From NCBI GenBank assembly GCA_030789695.1, contig CM061138.1, positions 16,192,214 through 16,256,213 of the forward strand: a stretch of 64,000 nt of DNA. Direction: 5' to 3'. Positions 1-10,843 of the stretch are shown one piece after another. The position numbers were made by a program, and so were the translations under genes. The number at the start of each line of letters is the position of its first letter. The first letter of the stretch is position 1. Below the pieces are notes generated by a model. The model saw only the letters and a program-made list of their open reading frames with translations. It was not told where the DNA came from and ran no database searches. This DNA comes from Scilla litardierei. Taxonomy: Eukaryota > Streptophyta > Magnoliopsida > Asparagales > Asparagaceae.

Positions 1-1157
1 TTCTTCACCGACGAGATAGATTATATTCTTTTCCAATGCTTTCGGTTTACGTCTTCCGCTTAATTTCTGATAGTATATTTGGAGAATGAATCATGTGATG
101 GATTAGTGTACGGATTTTGAGCCTCTTGAGTTTTTGCTTGGAGATGATGATTCTATTGTATCTTTGGGGATTTTCCTCGATGGGGTTTCTTGGCACCCCT
201 AGATCTCACGGCCACTCTACCGTCCCTCTTACTGCTGCACAGTCCCGGTTGGTTTTTATTTACCTTCATACTGATTGGGAGTTAGCCGCCAGGAGATTTT
301 CTTTTGGGGTCCTATCGTTGCCAGAGTTGTTGGCTGTCGTCGTTTCCTCTTCACGGGTCTCGCCGCTCTGTAGGACTTCTTTTGGGGCTGATTGTTTGCT
401 GCTTTGGTGGGTCGTTGTTTGGGCAGATTGGTTGGGCCCCGACTTTACCTGGGGTCCACGACTTATAATTTGGGCCATGTCGTATTCCTTTCTTTACAAT
501 GACCTTTGAGTTGATTTGTTAAGTGCTTGCGGTTTGTTTCTATGCTAAATGGCAACTATACCCTAGGCTGGTAAACTGCCAATTACTGGATGATGAGTGA
601 TGAGAATCTGATCCAAAGCATAATTGTTCCTTTTATTGTATCTCATTTACTTTCAGATTTATATGTGTTGACGTCTTTAACTGTTTTATATTTGATTTCT
701 TTAATTAAAGTGCTAGACTAGTAAGTGAATTACTTTTAGATGTCTTAGCACTGATGCGGGGAACAACTGAAGCAATACTTATCATGCAAGTATGGACTAG
801 AACCATTTAAATGTATCACTTAATGCATCGTTGAGACCATGTGCACATTAGTACTGGAACCGATTGATTACCCATTTGACATTGACAGTTCATGACATTG
901 AATCAACATCTAGGTGTCATACACTTAGCTCACTGTCTAAAGGGCGTGGATGTGATAATGGTTAATGTATTCGTTTTTACACTCTCCTGATGGAAGTGTG
1001 GCATATTACGAAAGTATACTTTTTCCTCCTTTTAGGGAACGAGTTGTTATATACAATTTTCCTCTTTCTTATAGAGCGTTGTACATTAACAGGTTCTGTA
1101 ACCATGTTATTAGAGTGAATAGCGGACACTTGAATATTAGAGTGAATAGCCTCTAGG
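1..1157. other. Unassigned left edge
   Basis: No gene is recognised here. A 130-codon open frame at 117-509 has no motif I know and biased composition, so it is not called. At about 1110-1154 a roughly 15-bp unit (TTAGAGTGAATAGC) occurs twice, directly at the point where the gag sequence of element F stops. This suggests that a rearrangement or slippage ended that element. Confidence 0.4.
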
Positions 1158-2920
1158 GTGAACTTCTCATCACATCGAAAACACAAACCCTTCACCCTCT
1201 TCTCCCGTATCTCGGCATCTGTCATCCTCCGTACCTGCCCCCCAGCTCGGGGCTCCTGCCTCCTGTCTCTGCCGCACCCAGCAATGGATGTAGCTCCCTG
1301 TCCAGTCATGGTCCCTGAGGAAGGTGCAACCCTTTGTCCTGTAGCAACCACCTGACCCCTGAACGTGGTGCCTCCCCGCGTCCCACGGGCCCTCCGCTCT
1401 GTCTCCTGATGGTCCTCCACCTTCCGTGCCAATGTCATCATCCTGCGCAAACCAACGGGTTCGAACTGCCTCAGTCCCGACCTCACCGTGGGCTTCAGCC
1501 CCTTCATGAAACAGCCCTCCAAAGACTCCTCAGATACTCCCCGAACTCGGTGACAGAGCGACTCAAATTTCTGGATATAATCCCCCACGCTCCCCTCCTG
1601 CTTCAGCGAGTACAGTCTCTCGAACACGCCTCCAGCCTGTCCTCCTCCAAATCGCTCCGTCAAGAGCGTCGTAAACTCCGAACAGGTCTAAAAAGGCTGC
1701 TGCTGATCTGTCCAACAAAACCAGCCTAAGGCCTCTCCCTCCAAGCGAACCCATATCGCCCGAAGCCACTCCTCTCCTGGGACCGCGGACACCTCCAAGT
1801 ACCTCTCCACCCGGTATAACCAGTCATCTGGATCTCCTCCCTCAAAAATTAGCACCTCCAGCTTCCTAGGTCGCCTCTCGCCACCGTAACCACCTCTCTC
1901 CTGCTGCTGGAATCCACCCCTGTGCTGGTACTCCTGTCGCCTGTCGGGAAAATAAGCCTCAGCTCGATCGCGGTAGCCTCCCTCTGCTCCATGCCCTTGC
2001 CAGTCACCCTGTGGGTGTCCAAACTCCGCCTGGTGGCATGCTGGAGGGTCCTGGTATGCTCTCCAATCTCCCGTCACTCCCCCAAAAGGTGGGGGGTGAG
2101 TCGACGGGCCTCAGGTGATCTGGTGGTACCCTCCACCCTGCGAAAATCCTCCGTCGGGTCCCCAAAAGGCTGAAAACCCCCAATGTGTGCTCCTCGGACC
2201 TTGGGCGGTGCCCCCGGGGGCCCGGAAAAGCTCGGAAAAGTCTGTCGGGCGTCCTGGAAGGTCGGTGGGCCCCCCAAGGGTCCGTCGGACCTCGGGACCC
2301 CCCTCTGGGGTCAGCCGAGGCTCCCCAGGCCGTCGCAGGGGGCGGCCGGCCCTGAAATTGGGCCGGCGGCCCCCAGGCGGCGGCGCCTGGGCCCGCCGAA
2401 GCCGCAGGGGGGCGGCATGTGCGGTCGCCCCTCTGGGGGTTCGCCGGGCCCCCCAGAGGTCCCAGGGGGGTCAGCGGCCACCCAGGGGCCTGTCGAGGTG
2501 CCGGAGACCCCCCCTCCGGCTCCTTGGTTCTCACGACGTGACGGCGCGTGGTCTTGGTGAGTCCCACATGCGTTGTCTCCTTGATCAAAGCCTCCGTCTT
2601 CTTCTAGATCCGGATCATCTTCAAAAACCGTCTTTTTGCCCTTGTCCTTCGCCAAAGGTGGCTCCTTTCTGCTTGGATGCGCCTTTGGTACGAGATGAGC
2701 GGTCAACGCCGCTATAGCCTCCGTCAATTCCGATAATTTTACCTCCGTTCTCCCTTGATTCTCCTTCATCTCTTTCATCTCCCCCGGATTTGCGCGGCTA
2801 TCTCGGCGTCTTCCTTCCTCACGTCGATGAAACCCGTGCTAATTTGGGCCTCCATCCGTTCAATCTTCTCTTCCAAAATCTCGAACCGCTCCTTGGATCG
2901 TGTATTCGCATAGATCGACC
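1158..2920 (-). pseudogene. Gag pseudogene of gypsy-type element F
   Basis: This is a broken retrotransposon Gag reading from 2920 down to 1158 through at least four frames. In order it shows an N-terminal ANTRSKERFE start followed by a coiled-coil-like stretch (2775-2920), a very GC-rich Gly/Pro/Ala spacer (about 2170-2520), the gag core beginning RKLEVLIFEGGDPDDWLYR (about 1750-1880), the second gag half with VGDYIQKFESLCHRVRGVS (about 1490-1600), and the start of a CCHC zinc knuckle, [11 protein letters not shown], near 1160-1190. The initiator is already damaged: the ATG after the primer site is out of frame with the NTRSK start. Sequence stops inside the zinc knuckle, and no protease, RT or integrase follows. 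The family assignment rests on similarity to the gag of elements B and C in this window. Whether pol was lost before or after insertion cannot be told. Confidence 0.8.
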
Positions 2921-2933
2921 GCTCTGATACCAA
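2921..2933 (-). other. Primer-binding site of element F
   Basis: On the minus strand this reads TTGGTATCAGAGC, the usual plant LTR-retrotransposon site complementary to the 3' end of initiator tRNA-Met. It lies two bases from the end of the LTR at 2936-3337 and just upstream of gag, which fixes the orientation of element F. Confidence 0.85.
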
Positions 2934-2935
2934 TT

Positions 2936-3337
2936 TGATACGATTTGGGCTTTTTGTGGGGATCAAAGGTGGGATTTTTATGGCTTTTGGACTTCCTAAT
3001 CTAGGGTTTATACGACGAAGAATTGATTTAGAGCACTAAATAATTCCTAGAGCAATAGATCTAAAATAGAGAACAATTAAGTAACTAAGGAATTAAACTA
3101 GGGATTCTAAGAAATAAAATTACCTTGCACAATTCTTCGATAAAGCACCACCTAGGGCCGGCCGGCCCCTTTATTGGGGGAGGGGTTAATAATTGTCTAA
3201 TTACCCTTTGACCCTCCCCACCCACGCGGAATCACAAGTTTGGGACCGGGTCCGTGGTGGACCCAAGTCGCCTCCTCCGATGGTAGACCCGAACCGGACC
3301 CGCGCGGCCCGCCCCTTCAAAGTGCCGCACCGCATCA
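2936..3337 (-). mobile_element. 5' LTR of element F
   Basis: This is a 402-bp terminal repeat in minus orientation. It starts TGATGCGG and ends CGTATCA (TG...CA), followed at once by the primer site. These ends match those of element C and of the 5' LTR of element D. No second copy is present in the window, because the 3' half of element F is missing to the left. The GGCCGGCCGG motif near 3156-3166 also appears in both LTRs of element A. Confidence 0.75.
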
Positions 3338-4225
3338 GACAGCTTATTACATGTATTATTACATGTATTATATGTGAACATATCAATATTTACCATGCAT
3401 GCAATGGTACACTTAATTCTAGGGCATTCTTGGTTACTTGCACATGTTCTCTTTTAGGATTTTTCTTCCATAGAGAAGTTTTCAAAGAAAATTTTTTCCT
3501 TACACAACTTTCCTTGTTTGGATGACTTAGCTAGAAAATTCAAACACACTGGTTTTCTGGTAACATAGGAAAAGAAACTCAAAAAATTAATTAGAAAATA
3601 TGGATAGTAATTTTCCATTTTGATTTCCTGCTATTTGACCCGAAAACACCCTGAAAAAGCAAGTGGACATCACGTGTGTGAGAGTAATTGAAACAACTTC
3701 CTAATTCCTTTTCATGCAAACCAAACATGTTTTAAGGCAGATATTGGTTTTCAGGTATTTCTTTTCTGAGAATTGATTTTTGGAGGAGTAAAGTAGGTTC
3801 CATGCCATAGCATTCTTCAGTTTTCAAAGAATTTTTACTACGGACCTTTTAAGCTTTTTAAATGTTTCTAACAACCTAGCAATGGCTTGCAAACAACAAA
3901 CCAAAACAATTTCTCACAAGAATTTAATCTCGTAAAGGGATTTCTTAAAACACATACAACCAGTTTCTAGTAATAACTTAGATATCGTTTAGCAACTAGT
4001 TAAACGACATCAAAATGTTTGCCCTATGTTTTCTTTTCTAACAAAATCGGGTAAAAGTTCTCAAAGAAGCCTGATTTGTTTTGCACATAAGTTGCTAATA
4101 GTACCTCTTACTCGCAGGTCAATGTCACTTTTGATTGCAATGTTAGAAATTTTTTGACATTGAAGTTTCAACAGAAGTATCTCATAGGTATTAACTCGCA
4201 TATGTTTCCCAACCATTTTGATGCA
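3338..4225. other. AT-rich spacer, no gene seen
   Basis: AT-rich, with stops in all frames and no recognisable coding or repeat structure. It separates LTR element F from the hAT-like miniature element. Confidence 0.4.
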
Positions 4226-4233
4226 ATCGTGAC

Positions 4234-4893
4234 CAAAGTTTTAAAACGCGAAGGTGTGACGTGAGGCGTATTTTCGACCAGTGACGCGAGGCGTAAGCCT
4301 CAACGCGTAAGGCGTAAGCCTTCAGCGTGTTGTGAGGCGTAAGCCGCGTAACACATTATAACCACATAACTCTGAAATATAGATGTAAAAACTTATATTT
4401 AAGTTTCAAACCATCATTAAAGTATCAAAATATTAAAATAACACTCTAAAGACAAATAGAAAACATCCAAAAAAATATCAGAGTATTTGAGTATCAAAAT
4501 TAGACTCTAAATCTACTCTTACACATCATCAAATGCAGAATCTTCGCTTAAGCCATCTCCCTCCCCAAAACTTCCTAGGCTACTAACATCATCTTCATCT
4601 GGGGCGACGAATCAAGGTGGCGGCGAGTCGTCTCTCTCTCTCTCTCTTAGCTTTTATATCTGGGAAATAAAAAAAATTTGCAAAAATCACCTGTTGAAGG
4701 CGTGAAAACCATAACGCTTTGCAGCGCCTCCGAACTGAGGCGTACGCCTTTGAGCGCCTTCGACCGGAGGCATAAGCCTTTGGGCGCCTTCGACAAGTGA
4801 AAGCCTCTTCCCTCTCGCCTCAGGGTGCTGGAGGTGAGCCTCGCTCTGAGGCGCGCCTTGAGGCGTAAGCCTTTGCCGCCTTTCAAAACATTG
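4234..4893. mobile_element. Non-autonomous hAT-like element with GAGGCGTA-rich ends
   Basis: This is a 660-bp element with inverted ends: the left starts CAAAGTTTTAAAACG and the right, read inward, is CAATGTTTTGAAAGG. It is flanked by 8-bp near-duplicates, ATCGTGAC (4226-4233) and ATAGTGAC (4894-4901). An 8-bp duplication is typical of hAT transposons. Both ends are packed with GAGGCGTA/TACGCCTC words over 4255-4345 and 4735-4875. The middle is AT-rich with a short CT run near 4634-4655. No transposase is present. The hAT assignment is inferred from TSD length only. Confidence 0.65.
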
Positions 4894-5039
4894 ATAGTGA
4901 CATACCAAAGGAGGCGAAAGAGGCTCGTGGGAGGTGCAGCTAAGCAAAGGGCTAAACCAGGGACGCTTTCGCAATTTTGACCTTCAGAGGCAGTTTTGTA
5001 ATTAATTTTCAACAGAAGTAGTGATTTATTGTGTAACAG

Positions 5040-5300
5040 CTAGGGTTAATGATCTAGATTGAATCTTGTGAAAGACATCCTCTAGATTCCATAAAACCCG
5101 AGATCTTGGAGGCTTAGGCTATTTCTTCGAAGTAAAAGCTAGGCGAGCAGCCTCCTCTCCTCTCGAAAGAGGTCCATTATCTTTATATCTTTCTTTTGAG
5201 ATGTAATAAAAAAAATCCTACCTTTTCCCAAATCCACCATTAAAACCCTTCTTTATCTTTATTCCACATCCGGTTCAAATCACATTTTCAACGTCGTTAA
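5040..5300 (+). repeat. LTR-like fragment (R/U5 portion)
   Basis: The stretch contains AAAAGCTAGGCGAG, then a short hairpin-forming segment (CCTCT...AGAGG), then a run ending in AATAAA-like and TTAAAACCC sequences. The same order of features occurs in the LTRs of elements B and C (AAAAGCTAGGAGAG, hairpin, CATAAAAATCC). No partner LTR or primer site is visible, so it is probably a degraded solo LTR or LTR piece. Confidence 0.45.
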
Positions 5301-5564
5301 TCATTCAATTTTTGATGGTGTTTTTATAATTTTCCAGTTTGTAGGTACCTTTCTTTCACATTGTATTTTACTAGTTTAGAATTTTCCTTCATTATATCTC
5401 CTTTCTTTTCTAGCTCGCAATTATAATCTGGATTCGTTGGCTTGCAGAAGTGATCAGGTATAACAGAAAATATATTTGAATGGGTTCCTCAGTCGAGTAA
5501 AGCAATGGATGGCAAATGGCTAATCAGAGAGGATGAGGTCAAATAGTTCTTGTTTCTATTGAAG

Positions 5565-6747
5565 TTAAATGTACAAGAGGTCAGCTGGCTGGAAAGGTTT
5601 TTCCTTCTCTAGAAGAGACAGACTTGTGTTAGTCACCGATATGCCTCTTATCTATCATGTCATTTTATTCTTTACCAGTATGGTCTGTCAGAAGATTGAT
5701 AAGATCAGGATATCCTTCTTCAGTAAAGAAAATACTCAGCTCTCAGGTTGTGCCAGCCTCGTTAACTGGAAGGTTTGTCAACCTAAGGCTCAAGGGGGTT
5801 TTGGGATCTCCTCTTTTCAGGAGATAAACATGGCACTGCTAGGAAGATGATTGTGCAAACCAGCACAACCTCCTATGGAATCAGCTTGTTAGATATCTGT
5901 ATAATGGCAGAATCCCTCTTTGGGCTTATCAGTCAAACATACTTTCATCCTTTTGGCATGACACGTTAGGTTCCTTGCAAGCCTTCCTTTGTAGCACACC
6001 AGTACAGATTGGAGATGGTGCATACTGTTCTTTTGGGACTGATCGCTGGTCCTCCATTATGTTTCGAAGAATATGTTTCCAAGAACATATGTTCTGTCTT
6101 CTCAGGGTTCAGTTCCAATCTCTAAAGCAGCAACAGTACCGAATGGAGGAGTTTGGTGGAATTTACAGTTTAGAAGGAATCTTAGACGTACTTTGATTTA
6201 TAAATATCGTAGATTATTATTAGATCTGATCCAAACATTGTTTTTGCCTGATGCCAAAGATGAATATGAAAGTGGAATGTAGATGGTCAGTTCTCTGTAA
6301 GTTATCATAAATAGAGATGTATGAAAGCTCAATACCTTAGAATGTGGAAGGTGCATGTGCCTTTAAAGATTAAAATTATTATGTGGTTAGTCTGAAAGAA
6401 AAACTGGATACCAGGGTGATTTTGGCAAGACAAGGTTTAATTCAGGACAATATGTGTCTTCTATGTGGAGCTCAAGACGAATCTACATCACACCTTCTAC
6501 TTTGGTGTTCTTTTTCCATCCTATTTGGATTTATAATACTTGTAATCTCAGAAATCAAGGATTCAACATTTACCAGTGGACAATATGGTCAGATTCGAGA
6601 CACACATAAATAGCTTCTACAATTCAAATAGAATGGAGTTTTTATGTGATGGCTGTAATGGTGTTGGTTTGCAAAGAGAGAAACGATGGTATATTCAAAC
6701 ATAGGACTAACCCTAGCCTCTCCATTCCGCATGCTATTAACTCTGTT
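5565..6747 (+). pseudogene. LINE (non-LTR retrotransposon) 3' relic
   Basis: These are broken fragments of the C-terminal part of a plant LINE reverse transcriptase protein. Frame pieces show the SAGWKGFSFSRRDRLVL stretch that follows the RT domain (5569-5650), then LVNWKVCQPKAQGGFGI with NMALLGR (5760-5850), then VQIGDGAYCSFGTDRWSS (6005-6060). The zf-RVT-like segment follows, LDTRVILARQGL with LCLLCG and ESTSHLL (6400-6520), and the final VCKERNDGIF motif (6665-6695). These match in order the end of plant L1-type ORF2 proteins. Many stops and frameshifts are present. Element A inserted within its distal end. Confidence 0.75.
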
Positions 6748-6752
6748 GTCCC
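6748..6752. repeat. Target-site duplication of element A (left)
   Basis: GTCCC directly precedes the 5' LTR and is repeated at 9366-9370 directly after the 3' LTR. This shows a complete insertion. Confidence 0.85.
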
Positions 6753-7075
6753 TGATAGATTCGGCAATTTCTTTATGAGTTTTAGGCCCATTAGGGGTAT
6801 GTTGGGACTTTTTATTATATTTTATTATATTAGGGGGTGGTGCAATTGTGCAAAAAAGAATTAGTATAAACAACAATGGCCGGCCGGCCCTAGGCATGTG
6901 AAATTTGAGATTAATTTTGATAAAGAGAGCAGATAGTTCCTCGTTATTCAGGAGAGTGCAGACATCCTCTTCAATTGGCGTCTTGGGAGAGGGTTGCCAC
7001 TATAATTGTAATCAATTTACCTTTATTATTTTCAGTTTATTATCAATAAATTTCAGATATTCGTAGTTCCTATCA
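6753..7075 (+). repeat. 5' LTR of element A
   Basis: 323 bp, starting TGATAGATTC and ending TTCCTATCA. It is homologous over its whole length to 9040-9365 and includes the GGCCGGCCGGCCCTAGGCAT motif and a potential hairpin, CATCCTC...GGGAGAGG, in its distal half. Confidence 0.9.
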
Positions 7076-7078
7076 ATT

Positions 7079-7090
7079 TGATATCAGAGC
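7079..7090 (+). other. Primer-binding site of element A
   Basis: TGATATCAGAGC is one base different from the usual TGGTATCAGAGC initiator tRNA-Met site. It lies three bases after the LTR end and just before the gag ATG at 7101. Confidence 0.8.
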
Positions 7091-7100
7091 ACGTCGATCC

Positions 7101-8994
7101 ATGGCGGCGGCGGCAACGAGATCCAAAGACCATATCGATGCGGTGGAGGAGTTCACTGGCTAAATTGAGGGCTTGAAGTAAACCCTAGGGAAACATGGTG
7201 AAGCCCTAACGAAGCATGGCGAAACCCTGGAGAAACATGGAGAAGCCCTAGCGCAAATCATGCGACTTGCGAAAATTTCGGCATAATTAAACGACGACGG
7301 CGCAAACCCTAATCCGACGAAAAAGGCGACAATTTCGAGAAGGGAATGGGAAAGGTAGAAGCTTTTGAAGAAAGAATGATTTTCGACAACGACAACTACT
7401 TCAAGGAGGAAGATGAGGAGCTCACGATGCAAACTCGGATCCACGAAACCCTAGGGCGTCAAAACAGCGATATCCGGCTTCTTCGGCAGCAAAACAAGGG
7501 GCGCAGCCCCTGTTCAGAGTTCTGGAGGGGCGCCCGCCCCTCCAGCAGGGGCGGCTAGCTCCCAGATGCCAAGACAGGGACCGCCAGGCCCTCAGGGGGG
7601 CGACTGACCCCAGGCTACCGAACAGTAGGATGTCGCATCTATCCGGCAGTCTGGGGGCGCCAGCCCCTCCAGCAAGGGAACAGGCCCCCCAGGTTCAGAA
7701 CAACGTTGTTCGGCCCCACAAGGCCCAGATCCAGGAGTTTTCGCCCCGCAACAGCGACGATCCGGGCCACAGGGGCAATGGGATAGGTCCGGTGCACATC
7801 TTGGAGTCCGACAAGGGCACCTGCGACGTGCTACGAAGACAATACTCCGGAGTACACGTGGGAGCCCGACAACGAAGGTGACGAGTTTCGAGAGCCCCGC
7901 AGCCCTCGATATGCTACACAGAGACGATGATGTCCACCTCCGACTTATGAGGACTACCCAGGAGATTATGGAGGAGAGGTAGACATGAAGCGGGATGTTC
8001 ATGGCCTCTTTGACGACGGCGATGACTGGGGAGACTGTGGAGGCCGAGGAAGGGGCCCAATGGGAGGCTATGGAGATAGGGATGGAGACCGACAGAGAGA
8101 ATTTGAGCGGCACAGGAGAGGTGTCAGTATTGCCATCAGTTCAGGCACGCAGGTGGATGAGTAGACCATGGGATCTTTGGGTTGGATAGGCTACGGAAGC
8201 ATAAGATGCACATATTTGAGCGAGAGGATCCTGTGGCAAGGATTTACATGGAGGAGAGATTTTTCAGGGTGTCCCGCATGACTGAGGAGCAGAAGCTGGA
8301 GACGACGGCTGTGTGTTTAAATGGAAAGGCCATCGCATGGTACCCGTGGAGGGAGGAGATGCGACCGTTTCGCTCATGGGAGGAGATTAAGGATGGTTTG
8401 GTGGAGAGATTCCGCGATACTCACCTGGCAAACTTGCAGGAGCAGTTACTTTCTTTCAAGCAAGACGGCACAGTGAGAGATTACATGGACCGGTTCGAGG
8501 CACTGTCAGAGCGTGTGCATGGAGTTTCTGATGAGATGATAAAGAGCTCCTTCATGAAGGGGCCGAAGGCCACCATTTGCACAGAGGTACGCAAACAGAA
8601 ACCCCAGAACATGATGGAGGCCATGAAGATAGCCCAAATGGTGGAGGATCGATAGGTGGAGACGAAGACATCTGGAGGAACTGGAGACGGCTCCTCTTCT
8701 CACAGCCAGCACACGGGAGGAGGGCAGCAGAAGGCCATTACAGGGGATAGACTCGTCCAACCAGGAGAAGAGCAGGGCACCACAGCAAGGAGAGCACTTC
8801 AGGAAAATGACAGATGCAGAGATGCGGGAGAGGATGCAAAAGGGGCTGTGGTTCAGATGCGATGATATGTTCACCCCAGTGCATCATTATGGGGTACGCA
8901 AGCTGCAAATGCTGATAGCTGGGGATGATGAGAACATGGAGGAAAACCCCAGAGAGGAAGACCACCTCCACTTAGCGTAGGACCGACATAGACT
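7101..8994 (+). pseudogene. Gag pseudogene of element A
   Basis: Gag starts at ATG 7101 with a TRSK motif like that of elements C, E and F, but meets a stop after about 20 codons. A GC-rich Gly/Pro-rich spacer lies at 7500-7790. The best-preserved part is 8182-8655: the retrotransposon gag core with LRKHKMHIFEREDPVARIY, then WREEMRPFRSWEEIKDGLVERF, then DGTVRDYMDRFEALSERVHGVS and FMKGPKATI. The zinc knuckle near 8845-8890 has lost cysteines: it reads LWFRCD and HHY where C..C and HxxxxC are expected. There are several stops and frameshifts. No pol domain follows. It is not expected to make functional Gag. Confidence 0.8.
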
Positions 8995-9039
8995 TCATGC
9001 ACCACCATGAGAACAATTTGGTGTTTGGGTGCGGCGTAA

Positions 9040-9365
9040 TGATAGATTCGACAATTTCTTTATGAGTTTAGGCCCATTAAGGGCATTTTGGGCCTTTTTA
9101 TGATATTTTATTATTTTAGGGGGTAGGTTCAATTGTGCAAAATAGAATTAGTATATAAACACTCATGGTCGGCCGGCCCTAGGCATTTGAAATTTGAGAC
9201 TAATTTTGATAAAGCGGGGAGATAGTTCCTCGTTCTTCGGGAAAGTGCATACGTTCTCTTCAATTGACGTCTTGGAGGGGAGGTTACCCCTATAATTGCA
9301 ATCAATTTATCGTTACTATTTTCAGTTTATTATCAATAAATTTCAGATATTCGTAGTTCCTATCA
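9040..9365 (+). repeat. 3' LTR of element A
   Basis: 326 bp, homologous to 6753-7075, starting TGATAGATTC and ending TTCCTATCA, followed by the GTCCC duplication. Several scattered substitutions separate the two LTRs. Confidence 0.9.
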
Positions 9366-9370
9366 GTCCC
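9366..9370. repeat. Target-site duplication of element A (right)
   Basis: GTCCC, identical to 6748-6752. Confidence 0.85.
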
Positions 9371-9790
9371 TTCTGACTAGGTAGCCTTCTTGAGAATATG
9401 GAAAACATGTTCTCTTCATGTGGCCATAAAGGACTTGCATGGATTCACGCTTTTGTGCAATTAGGTGGGACTTCTCAGATCCCAATTGAAGCAACAGTGG
9501 ATCATAATAACCACGATGGTGAAGTCATCAACAAAGTAACTCGACTGCCTCAGACTTCACATGTTATAAAAAATAGTGTCTCTTGTTCAGATGCAATAGA
9601 TTCCAGTGACTATTACAAAGGATGTTCAAATAGAGGTCTGCTCCAGAAAGGGAAGATGTATCTGCTACTGCAACTATAGTTGTTGCTCTTCCTGACGAGG
9701 CTGGCGAGGAGGAAGTTAACGTTAACGCGATGCCAGAGAGGGCACAGCCTGCCGATAAAAGTAGTTATACTAGAATAATATTGTTTCTTT
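9371..9790 (+). pseudogene. Unrecognised protein fragment with one frameshift
   Basis: An open frame at 9398-9679 reads as ordinary protein (GLAWIHAFVQLGGTSQIPIE, then TRLPQTSHVI). If the frame changes near 9650 it continues another 45 or so codons through an acidic stretch (PDEAGEEEVNV) to a stop at about 9790. The composition is unlike the low-complexity shadow frames around it. It begins right after element A, so it may be the rest of the interrupted sequence or an old exon. I do not recognise the family. Confidence 0.35.
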
Positions 9791-10153
9791 GATTTTTGTC
9801 AGATCTCTTTGGTGCTTTCCCGTTTATCTTTTTTATTCTTATTGTTCGGGGTTACATGGACATAGTTTGGCAGTTTTTGAATGTAACTGGGGTTTTTGGG
9901 GTTTTCCGCTGAGTATATAGTTATATTGTAATAACCCTTAACCCTTTTAATGCAATAAAAGGTTTTTAAATTAAATTTTAATTTCAAGATAATTGTTTTG
10001 ATTTTTAGTGATTTTTAGTGATTTTTTTCATTTTTTTTCACATTTTTCTGAGCCCATTTTACCTAAAACACATTAACACATTAACCCATCAACCCAACCC
10101 ATTAACAAACCCTGAAACATAACCCGCTTACCCCCTAATAAATATCTTTTATT

Positions 10154-10155
<2 letters not shown>

Positions 10156-10221
<66 letters not shown>
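10156..10221. repeat. (CT)n microsatellite
   Basis: About 33 uninterrupted CT dinucleotides. Confidence 0.95.
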
Positions 10222-10222
<1 letters not shown>

Positions 10223-10791
10223 CGTTTATTATCTCTCATTTCCTTTTTTTTCCTTTCATTTTCATTTTCTTCCCCAAGCTGTGAGCACCTCCTCCGCTCC
10301 TCTCGCATGTTCACATGTTCGTCGCATGTCGATGCCTACCCAGCGGCAGCTTCTCATCCCAGGATCTCCTCCGCTATCTCCTTACGAACCCCCACGACAT
10401 GCCTTTCTCTCTCACGTAACCCCCATCACATTTCTCCCTATTAACTATTTATATCCCTAAAAATACTAATCCAAAATGGTAGATCTAAGCTCTCTCTTCT
10501 AATCTCACATCTCTCCTCTTCCCTAATCGTTCTTTTCCATCCGTCTTTCTGTGCTAGTAGCAACCGTAGACATAGATGCGGCACTAGCTGCACGACAGCG
10601 CAGCAACTCTCTGATAAAAATGGCAATCCTCTTTTCCATTTAGTTTACTATGACCAGTAGGCTCCATTGACCTCTTTTATGGCCTTAAACTCAACCTTGA
10701 TCTCGATTGTGTGAATTTTGATATGTGAATAAGAGTTTATTAGGCTCTCATGGGGTTTGGATGTTGTTCTTGGCCACGAACCCCAATCGGG

Positions 10792-10843
10792 TGCTTGCTC
10801 AAGTGCAATCTTGGTTCTTGCTCAAGTGCAATCTTGGTTCTGA
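10792..10843. repeat. Tandem duplication, about 25 bp
   Basis: The segment containing TTGCTCAAGTGCAATCTTGG occurs twice in immediate succession. Confidence 0.75.

Larger units (their letters stand above)
6753..9365 (+). mobile_element. LTR element A, gag-only (TR-GAG-like)
   Basis: This is a 2.6-kb LTR retrotransposon with both LTRs, a primer site, a degenerate gag and matching 5-bp TSDs (GTCCC). No protease, RT, RNase H or integrase is encoded. The internal region runs from gag through the zinc knuckle straight to a short tail (near 8985-9039) resembling the FHLEDKV end of the chromodomain ORF in elements B and C. That structure fits an internally deleted, non-autonomous relative of a gypsy chromovirus, as in the gag-only class called TR-GAG. 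The LTRs differ at many positions, so the insertion is not young. Confidence 0.85.

Noticed and set aside
117..509. 130-codon open frame at the left edge
   Set aside because: No recognisable motif, biased Leu/Trp/Ser composition, no splice or context support. A chance frame is likelier.
2004..2778. Long overlapping frames on both strands, Pro/Gly/Arg-rich
   Set aside because: They arise from the GC-rich gag spacer of element F. Only the gag direction is supported.
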